Positions 57,918-64,000 of a stretch of 64,000 bases of DNA are shown here, in pieces. The position numbers were made by a program, and so were the translations under genes. Numbering within the stretch: position 1 is the stretch's first letter; each line of letters opens with the position of its first letter. Below the pieces are notes generated by a model. The model had not been told where the DNA came from. It saw only the letters and a list, made by a program, of their open reading frames with translations, and made no database searches. The DNA comes from Sphingomonas sp. S-NIH.Pt15_0812 (GTDB lineage: Bacteria; Pseudomonadota; Alphaproteobacteria; Sphingomonadales; Sphingomonadaceae): NCBI RefSeq assembly GCF_003951315.1, contig NZ_QLJH01000002.1:124001-188000 (forward strand). The letters are read 5' to 3'.

Positions 57918-59330
57918 TCAGTCTCCCGTCAGGATGCGATCCACCAACTGCTTCACGCTCGGTACGAACCCGTTCGAGTAGAAGGGGTCCTTCTTGAAAT
58001 TATAGGCGGCGTGACCGGCGAACATCAGGTTCTGCTCGGTATCTCCGCCATGGGCGATATCCTGCAGCGTCTTCTGGATGCAGAAGCTGCGCGGATCGGC
58101 GAGCCGGCCGGTCGAGTTGGTCTCGGTGTCCGCCCAGCTGGAGAACAGGCATTGCGACAGGCAGCCCATGCAGTCGGCCTGGTCCTTGCGGATTTCCTTG
58201 GCCTCCTCCGGGGTCACGAACACCAGCGTGTTGTCCGGCGTCTTCAACGCCAGGGTGAAGCCATGACCGAACCATTCGCGCGCGCGCAGCAGGTCGCCTT
58301 GCGTCACCCAGAAATTCTTGCCCTTCACGCCCACGTCGAGCTGGAAGACATGGTCGCCCGCTTCCTGCATCGAGAAGGCGATCTGCCGTTCCGACCGCGC
58401 CTCCAATGCGCGCAGGAAGGGATTGCGGACGGCCGAGGAATAGAAACCGGTCGGCGAGAAGCGATGGAGCAGCACGTCGCCCTCCTCGATCGTCATCAGC
58501 CGGTGCTTCCAATCGTCGGGGATCGGGCTTTCCCGCGTCAGCAGCGGGCGCGTGCCATATTGGAAGGCGATCGCGCCCAGTTCGGGATTGTCGATCCAGT
58601 CGTTCCAGTCGCGAAGATACCAGACGCCGCCGGCCATCACGATCGGCGTGCTGTCAGGAATGCCGCCCTCGCGCATCGTGTCGCGCAGCGCCTTGACTCG
58701 GGGATATGGATCCTCCGGCTTCAACGGGTCCTCGGCATTGGACAGGCCGTTATGGCCGCCGGCCAGCCAGGGGTCCTCATAGACCACCGCCGCCAGCCAG
58801 TTCGCCGCCTTGGAATAGGCGCGCTTCCACAAGGCGCGGAAGGCACGACCCGAGGAGACGATCGGCAGATACGACACTTCGTAGGAGGCCGCGATCTCCG
58901 ACAGCTTGTACGGCATGCCCGCGCCGCAGGTGACGCCCGCCACCATGCCGCGCGTCCGCTCCAGCACGCCGTGCAGCACCCGCTGCGCGCCGCCCATCTC
59001 CCACAACACGTTGATGTTGATCGCGCCCTTGCCGCCGGCGATGTCGAAGGCGCGACGCACCTGCTCGACCGCGCCGTCGATGGCATATTGGATCAGTTCC
59101 TCGTGCCGGTCGCGCCGCGTCAGCGCGCGATAGATCTGCGGCACGATCTTGCCGTCGGGATCATAGCTGTCGGCATTGACGGCCGAGACGGTGCCGATGC
59201 CGCCCGCCGCCGCCCAGGCCCCGGCCGAGGCATGGTTGGTCGCGGCGACGCCCTTGCCCCCCTCCACCAGCGGCCAGACTTCGCGGCCGTTATAGTTGAT
59301 GGGAGAGAGGCCTTTGAACACGGGACACAT
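57918..59330 (-). CDS. Nitronate monooxygenase-like flavoprotein (long form)
   Basis: A 470-residue protein of the 2-nitropropane dioxygenase/enoyl reductase TIM-barrel family. GVAGVTCGAGMPYKL-type (here MVAGVTCGAGMPYK) and PIVMAGGVWYLRDW segments form the FMN site. A C-terminal extension of about 120 residues carries CMGCLSQC, a possible metal or cluster site typical of the long subgroup. The true substrate is unknown. It is the first gene of a pair with the amidotransferase. Confidence 0.87.
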   Translation of the reverse strand: MCPVFKGLSPINYNGREVWPLVEGGKGVAATNHASAGAWAAAGGIGTVSAVNADSYDPDGKIVPQIYRALTRRDRHEELIQYAIDGAVEQVRRAFDIAGGKGAININVLWEMGGAQRVLHGVLERTRGMVAGVTCGAGMPYKLSEIAASYEVSYLPIVSSGRAFRALWKRAYSKAANWLAAVVYEDPWLAGGHNGLSNAEDPLKPEDPYPRVKALRDTMREGGIPDSTPIVMAGGVWYLRDWNDWIDNPELGAIAFQYGTRPLLTRESPIPDDWKHRLMTIEEGDVLLHRFSPTGFYSSAVRNPFLRALEARSERQIAFSMQEAGDHVFQLDVGVKGKNFWVTQGDLLRAREWFGHGFTLALKTPDNTLVFVTPEEAKEIRKDQADCMGCLSQCLFSSWADTETNSTGRLADPRSFCIQKTLQDIAHGGDTEQNLMFAGHAAYNFKKDPFYSNGFVPSVKQLVDRILTGD

Positions 59331-59426
59331 ACCTTCCGGGAAATCGTGCCCATCCCTATACCGATTTGTTCCGGCGGTGCGAGGGCAAAGCTGCGCGAAA
59401 CCTTAATCTGGGAATAGCGTCCGGCG

Positions 59427-60563
59427 TCAGCCCAGCGCGCCGGGCTGGCCGAGCGCTCCTTCGTACAGCGCCTTGTAGCGGTGGATCATCACCGCCTCGT
59501 CATAGTCGGCGAGCGCCTTTCGCCGGTTCGCGGCGCCCACGGAGCGCCGCAGGTCGGCGTCCTTCATCAGCGCCTGGATCACGTCGCGCAGGCGCACCTC
59601 GGTCGGAAATTCGGCGATGAACGGCAGGTTTTCCGGCGCGACCATGCGCCGCACATCGCCCAGCGGCAGGCTGGCGACCGGCAGGCCCGCCGCCATCGCC
59701 TCGACCACCGCGATCGGGAACTGCTCCGCCTCCGACGACACCGCCAGCAGGTCGAAGGCGCCGAGCATGTCGTAGCTCCGCTCCAACGGGCCGGGCAGGA
59801 CCAGCCGGTCGTCGATCCCCATCGCCATCGCGGCACGCTCGATCGCCGCGCGCTCCGGTCCCTCGCCCACGATCACCAGCCGGAACCTGCCCGACAGGCC
59901 GCCACAGGCGCGGACCAGCGCCGGGAAATTCTTGATCGGCGTCAGGCTGCCGATCGCGCCGATCACCACCTCGCCCGCCTTGCGGTCCAGGCCGGGGATC
60001 GCGCCCTTCTTCGCCGGCTGGCCATAGGCGCGGGTGGCGATGCCGGTGACGATGCGGTGGACGCGCGCGGCCGGCTGCTTCCAGGCGCGCAACGCGATCT
60101 CCTCCAGCGTCTCCGACGGCACGGCCAGTGCATGGGCGGCGGACAGCGCCGCGCGACGATAGAGGTTGCGCTCGATCTTCAGCCCGTTGGCCTCGTCGCC
60201 GGTGAAGCCGTCCTCGTGATGGACCAGTGGCGGCATGTCCTTGCCGAAGACGCGCCGCGCCATCACCCCGTCGATCGCCCCCCAGTCATAGGTCAGCACC
60301 AGGTCGAACCGGCGCATGAACTTGGCGATCGCCTCGTATCGGCCGACCGAGGGCCGTCCGGCGAGCGGCGGCGGGTTCTGCGCGATCTCGTAACGGACGC
60401 CGCTTGCGATCCGCGCCCGCGCGCCGAGCGCCGCCGGATCGGCGGAGACGATGACATGCCGCGCCCGCTCGCCCCAGGCCTGCATCAGCCGCGCCGCGCG
60501 CGCCTCCTTGCCGCCGAGGTCGAAGGAGGAATGGAGGTGGAGGATCGACAGAGGTGCGCTCAT
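59427..60563 (-). CDS. Family 4 glycosyltransferase
   Basis: A 378-residue GT-B enzyme. The N-terminal domain begins LSILHLHSSFDLGGKEARAARL, with the acceptor-side glycine loop. The C-terminal donor domain has IGSLTPIKNFPALVRA, VIVGEGPER and SSEAEQFPIAVVEAMAAGLPV, the EX7E motif of family GT4. Donor and acceptor are unknown. No other glycan genes are adjacent, although a GH130 enzyme is encoded 500 bp away on the same strand. Confidence 0.92.
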   Translation of the reverse strand: MSAPLSILHLHSSFDLGGKEARAARLMQAWGERARHVIVSADPAALGARARIASGVRYEIAQNPPPLAGRPSVGRYEAIAKFMRRFDLVLTYDWGAIDGVMARRVFGKDMPPLVHHEDGFTGDEANGLKIERNLYRRAALSAAHALAVPSETLEEIALRAWKQPAARVHRIVTGIATRAYGQPAKKGAIPGLDRKAGEVVIGAIGSLTPIKNFPALVRACGGLSGRFRLVIVGEGPERAAIERAAMAMGIDDRLVLPGPLERSYDMLGAFDLLAVSSEAEQFPIAVVEAMAAGLPVASLPLGDVRRMVAPENLPFIAEFPTEVRLRDVIQALMKDADLRRSVGAANRRKALADYDEAVMIHRYKALYEGALGQPGALG

Positions 60564-60734
60564 CTCCCTCGCCTAGCCGATGCGGCGGCCGGTTTGAACC
60601 GGTACGATCTTACGCCTTTGTTCGAAAGGAAGCCGCCAACCGCTACAATATACACAGTATCTTAACGGATTCGATAAATCCAAAATGGTCGAATCGACAA
60701 TGTGGAAAGGTCGCTTGCAAATGGCGGCGGAATG

Positions 60735-60762
60735 TTGCTTTTGCTGCCGTGCACCATATTCA
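60735..60762 (+). promoter_or_regulatory. Promoter of the small secreted protein at 60800
   Basis: TTGCTT (60735-60740), a 16-base spacer and TATTCA (60757-60762), about 38 bases before the ATG. Confidence 0.5.
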
Positions 60763-60799
60763 GGATCGTGCCTGTAGCGGTGAAACAAAGGGAATTACC

Positions 60800-61042
60800 A
60801 TGAAGATCAAGTCGATCGTCGCAACTGCCTGCATCGCCACCCTGAGCGCCACCCCGGTTCTCGCCGCACCCGCAAACAGTGCGGCCAGCCTGTCGGTCGC
60901 CAAGTCGGTGCGTGCCTCGGCTCCTTCGAAGAAGGGCAACAAGCTTGCGGCACCGGGCGCGATCATCGGCCTGATCGGAGCGGCGGCGATCATCGCGGGC
61001 GGCGTCATCATCGCCGTCGACGACAATTCGGACAGCAACTAA
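60800..61042 (+). CDS. Small exported protein with a C-terminal membrane helix
   Basis: An 80-residue protein with a signal peptide (MKIKSIVATACIATLSATPVLA), a short basic linker (SKKGNK), one hydrophobic segment (APGAIIGLIGAAAIIAGGVIIAV) and an acidic tail (DDNSDSN). GGGA lies before the ATG at 60800; the longer frame upstream is not coding. It has its own promoter in AT-rich DNA. I recognise no function. Confidence 0.75.
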   Translation: MKIKSIVATACIATLSATPVLAAPANSAASLSVAKSVRASAPSKKGNKLAAPGAIIGLIGAAAIIAGGVIIAVDDNSDSN

Positions 61043-61060
61043 GTCCGTTGCTTTCCCCGG

Positions 61061-62170
61061 TCAGGCGAAGGTCGACCGGGGGATATGGGTGATGCGGCAG
61101 GCCAGATCGGCCTCGCCGCTCGCCACGACATACTCCTCCCCCTGCTCCACGATGCCGGTCGTAAAGACGACATTCTCGAGATAGAGCAGGTCCTTCAGCG
61201 GCTCGGTCAGGGTCGGTGCCGGCTCCAGCAGCGGCGCATGTTCGGTCGCGACGGTGACCGACGGGTCATAGCGATCCAGGATCGACCAATAGGTACGATA
61301 GACGCCGACCACGCCCGATGGCTCGACTCCGTGCCACAGCGTCAGCCAGCCGCGCGGCGTCAGGATCGGCGGGGTGCCGCCGCCCATGCGCGCGGTCGCC
61401 ACCGTGGCGGCATGGGGCCGGATGCCCGGCTTGTCATAGGGCTTCCAGTGCAGCGCGTCGGGCGAACTCGCCAGGTTGATCGACGGACCGGCCCGCCATT
61501 CGCTGTCCGGCGGATAGGCGAAATACAGGTCGCCGAGCGGCCGGGTCTGCGCCCAGAACTTGCCGCCGACCTTGCCTTCGAAAATCAGCATGTCCTTGTT
61601 CTGATGGTCGAGGACGATGCCCTCCAATACCCAGTCCAGCGCATCGTCGCTGGTATAGAGCGTCGTCGCATGGCGTTCCGGGCTGACCGAGCAGGTGGTC
61701 ATGTAATAGCGGCCATCGACGCGGCTGATCCGCGCATCCTCCAGGCCATAGCATTGGTAGTCGGCGGTCGGCGCGATCGCCCGGTCGTAATGGATGGCGA
61801 CCACCGAGGTCCCGTCCGGCGACAGCTCGACGGGCAGCAGCCAGGACAGGCTGGTCAGCGCCATCACCTTCCACCCGCCGCCGCGCATCATGAACTTGCG
61901 GGGATCGGCGGTGTCGACCAGCGCCAGCGGCCAGGCATCGAGCCGATAGCCCTCCGCCGTCCAGCGGATCGCATGGACATGTCCGTCCCGGATCGGCTGG
62001 CGCAGCGCCTCCGCCACCCGCACCATCATCAGCAGATTGCCGTTCGCCAGCCGGGTCAGCCCCGGATTGAACGCACCCAGCACATAGGTCTCGGCATCGA
62101 TCCGCCCCGCCAGCGGCGAGCGGGTGAGATCGACGTCATGCGGCGTGAAGATGATCTGATCGAAGGCCAT
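61061..62170 (-). CDS. Glycoside hydrolase family 130 protein (mannoside phosphorylase/hydrolase type)
   Basis: A 369-residue five-bladed beta-propeller enzyme. AFNPGLTRLANGNLLMMVRVAE near the N-terminus, YGLEDARISRVDGRYYMT and GGGTPPILTPRGWLTLWHG are the family core with the catalytic Asp of LEDAR. GH130 members act on beta-mannosides by phosphorolysis or hydrolysis; which applies here cannot be decided from sequence. The upstream open extension is a shadow of the hydrolase gene. It is separated from the alpha/beta hydrolase by 35 bases. Confidence 0.9.
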   Translation of the reverse strand: MAFDQIIFTPHDVDLTRSPLAGRIDAETYVLGAFNPGLTRLANGNLLMMVRVAEALRQPIRDGHVHAIRWTAEGYRLDAWPLALVDTADPRKFMMRGGGWKVMALTSLSWLLPVELSPDGTSVVAIHYDRAIAPTADYQCYGLEDARISRVDGRYYMTTCSVSPERHATTLYTSDDALDWVLEGIVLDHQNKDMLIFEGKVGGKFWAQTRPLGDLYFAYPPDSEWRAGPSINLASSPDALHWKPYDKPGIRPHAATVATARMGGGTPPILTPRGWLTLWHGVEPSGVVGVYRTYWSILDRYDPSVTVATEHAPLLEPAPTLTEPLKDLLYLENVVFTTGIVEQGEEYVVASGEADLACRITHIPRSTFA

Positions 62171-62205
62171 GGCGTGGAGACGCGTTGCGGCGGGGGCGGT
62201 TCCGC

Positions 62206-63069
62206 CTAGGACCCGTCGACCCGCGCCAGCAGCCGCTCGATCCCCGCCAGCGCCTCCGGCTCGGTCAGCATCGGCGCATGGCCGACGCTCGGCACCGTCA
62301 CCAGTTCGGCATCGGGCAGCGCCTCCGCCATCCGCCGCGCCGTGGCGGCACCCAGCACGTCGGACCGCTCGCCGCGCACCAGCAGCACGGGCACCCCGCC
62401 CAGGCCGCCCAGCGCCTGCCACATGTCCGGCCCCGTCTCCGCGCCCGGCACCCGGAACGGCTCGGCGATCTTCAGGTCGTAATCGAGCACGATCCGCCCG
62501 GCGGAGGTCACGCGGTAAAGCCGCTTGGCCATCGCCAGCCAATCGGCCAGTCCCCAATGCGGATAGATGTCGCGCTGCGCCTCCGCCAGCGTTCGCGCGG
62601 CGTGCAACCAGGTCGGGCAGCTCGATCCGCGACCGACATAGCCCCGGATGCGCGCGATGCCCGCCGCCTCCAGTTCGGGGCCGATATCGTTCAGCACCGC
62701 GCCCGCAATCCGCTCGCGCGCGGGGCCGGTCAGCAGCATAGTCACGATCCCGCCCAGCGACGTTCCGACCGCTACGAACCGCGCGATCCCCCGGTCCGCC
62801 AGCAGCGCCAGCACGTCCTGCACATAGGTGAGCGGGACATAGCTCATCGCGTCGCGCGCATAGCCGCTCTCGCCCCGGCCGCGAAAATCGACCGCGATCA
62901 CCCGCCGGCGACCCGCCATCGCCTCGGCCAGGGCCGCGAAGTCGCGCGCGTTGCGGGTCAGGCCGGGGAGGCAGATCAGCGGCGGGACGCCCGCATCCCC
63001 GGGATAATCCCGTGCGTGCAGGCGGATGCCGTCATTCGACCACCAGAAGATGTTCTCATACGCCGCCAT
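62206..63069 (-). CDS. Alpha/beta-fold hydrolase
   Basis: A 287-residue serine hydrolase. ICLPGLTRNARDF forms the oxyanion loop, AVGTSLGGIV the nucleophile elbow, and VPSVGHAPML the catalytic His. DFRGRGESGYARD is typical of this cofactor-free hydrolase group. I chose the ATG at 63069; the longer frame runs into selO antisense. It is divergent from selO, with 36 bases between starts, so the promoters overlap. Confidence 0.9.
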   Translation of the reverse strand: MAAYENIFWWSNDGIRLHARDYPGDAGVPPLICLPGLTRNARDFAALAEAMAGRRRVIAVDFRGRGESGYARDAMSYVPLTYVQDVLALLADRGIARFVAVGTSLGGIVTMLLTGPARERIAGAVLNDIGPELEAAGIARIRGYVGRGSSCPTWLHAARTLAEAQRDIYPHWGLADWLAMAKRLYRVTSAGRIVLDYDLKIAEPFRVPGAETGPDMWQALGGLGGVPVLLVRGERSDVLGAATARRMAEALPDAELVTVPSVGHAPMLTEPEALAGIERLLARVDGS

Positions 63070-63105
63070 GTTGCACCCCCGCCGTGGAGCCCCCCATATC
63101 GCGTC

Positions 63106-64000
63106 ATGCCCCACAGCCCGCAAGCATATCGCCCAAGCACCGCATTGCTCGACCTCGGCCCCGATTTCTGGGACCCGGTGGCGGCGGCGGACTTCCCGCA
63201 GACGATGCTCCGCTACCGCAACGACCGCGCCGCCGCGTCGATCGGCCTCGCCGGGCTGAACGAAGCCGAATGGCTCGGCCATTTCGGCCGATTTCAGCCG
63301 CTGCCCGACACATTGCCCCAGCCGCTGGCGCTACGCTATCACGGCCATCAGTTCCGCAGCTACAATCCCGATATCGGCGACGGGCGCGGCTTCACCTTCG
63401 CGCAGATGCTCGACGATCGCGACCGGCTGATGGACCTCGGCACCAAGGGCTCGGGCCAGACGCCCTATAGCCGGTTCGGCGACGGCCGGCTGACGCTGAA
63501 GGGCGGCGTGCGCGAGATCCTGGCGACCGAGATGCTGGAGGCCTTGAACGTCCCCACCTCGCGCACCCTGTCGCTGATCGAGACGGGCGAGTCGCTGGAC
63601 AGGGGCGACGAACCCTCCCCGACCCGCTCCGCCGTGCTGGTCCGGCTGAGCCACGGCCATATCCGCATCGGCAGCTTCCAGCGGCTTGCCTGGTTCCAGG
63701 ACGAGGCGGCGATGCGGCGGCTAGTCGATTACGTGCTGGTCGAACTGCACGGACAGGCGCCGGGCGATCCGGTACGGATGCTGGCCAATATCGTTGAGCG
63801 TACCGCCGTGCTGGCGGCGCGCTACATGGCGGCCGGGTTCGTCCATGGCGTGCTCAACACCGACAATATCAACGTCACCGGCGAAAGCTTCGATTATGGC
63901 CCCTGGCGGTTCGCCCCGACCTGGAACCCGGGTTTCACCGCCGCTTATTTCGACCATCAGGGCCTTTACGCCTTCGGCCGCCAGCCCGAGGCGATCGGCT
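63106..64000 (+). CDS. selO: Protein adenylyltransferase SelO (YdiU), partial at window edge
   Basis: The first 298 residues of a pseudokinase-fold enzyme that transfers AMP to proteins. It begins MPHSPQAYRPSTALLDLGPDFW. RYHGHQFRSYNPDIGDGRG, LGTKGSGQTPYSRFGDGRLTLKGG with the nucleotide-binding Lys, and FVHGVLNTDNIN with the metal-binding Asn are all present. The frame is still open at the window end, which probably lacks about 150-200 residues. Confidence 0.93.
   Translation, partial: MPHSPQAYRPSTALLDLGPDFWDPVAAADFPQTMLRYRNDRAAASIGLAGLNEAEWLGHFGRFQPLPDTLPQPLALRYHGHQFRSYNPDIGDGRGFTFAQMLDDRDRLMDLGTKGSGQTPYSRFGDGRLTLKGGVREILATEMLEALNVPTSRTLSLIETGESLDRGDEPSPTRSAVLVRLSHGHIRIGSFQRLAWFQDEAAMRRLVDYVLVELHGQAPGDPVRMLANIVERTAVLAARYMAAGFVHGVLNTDNINVTGESFDYGPWRFAPTWNPGFTAAYFDHQGLYAFGRQPEAIG

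Overview
This window is a high-GC chromosomal segment from an alphaproteobacterium, most likely Sphingomonas or a close relative in the Sphingomonadaceae. The evidence is the rseP-bamA and rpsB-tsf-pyrH-frr gene orders, two secreted proteins ending in the PEPxxWAMM sorting signal typical of sphingomonads, a FYDLN-type zinc-ribbon protein with an acidic tail, adjacent pssA and psd, and alphaproteobacterial DUF2849 and DUF934 genes in the sulfite-reduction operon. It reads as ordinary core chromosome. I see no prophage, insertion sequence, CRISPR array or plasmid gene.

Layout. 1-2.3 kb: end of an MBL-fold hydrolase, a GntR/FCD regulator, a small beta-barrel protein and ribosomal protein L31. 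2.4-13.8 kb, minus strand: one long biosynthesis block, rpsB, tsf, pyrH, frr, uppS, cdsA, dxr, rseP, bamA, ompH/skp and fabZ, mostly joined by 1-4 base overlaps. It links translation, isoprenoid and phospholipid precursors, and outer-membrane protein assembly. 14-24.7 kb: a small membrane protein under a LexA-like box, pssA-psd, icd, two PEP-CTERM proteins, two identical tRNA-Ala genes, aroA-cmk, rpsA and ihfB. 24.8-30.8 kb: tRNA-Leu overlapped by a substrate-binding lipoprotein ORF, then an assimilatory sulfur operon (cobA, DUF2849, cysI, DUF934, cysH). 30.8-39.3 kb: two oxidoreductases, a DUF808 protein, tRNA-Val, hupB, lon and an M1 aminopeptidase. 39.3-45.5 kb: a structured intergenic region with two minus-strand terminators, a cation antiporter, and a signalling operon (EAL phosphodiesterase, TPR hybrid histidine kinase, single-domain response regulator). 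45.2-52 kb: a probable 17-codon micro-gene and tamA-tamB. 52-64 kb: prepilin peptidase, thiolase, several small envelope proteins, D-2-hydroxyacid dehydrogenase, glutamine amidotransferase, nitronate monooxygenase-like enzyme, glycosyltransferase, GH130 enzyme, alpha/beta hydrolase and the start of selO.

Envelope biogenesis is the main theme: BamA, Skp, TamA/B, RseP, UppS, CdsA, PssA/Psd, FabZ and several small secreted or membrane proteins. No lpxD, lpxA or lpxB follows bamA-skp-fabZ, which would fit a sphingolipid-based outer membrane. The most interesting signals lie between genes: a promoter, 17-codon ORF and terminator unit at 45.2 kb; a LexA-like operator between the -35 and -10 boxes upstream of a small membrane protein; a possible small-RNA locus at 39.4-39.7 kb; a lipoprotein ORF with no usable start codon downstream of a tRNA gene; a shared 15-base leader in three tRNA genes; and three copies of a roughly 100-bp REPIN-like palindrome.
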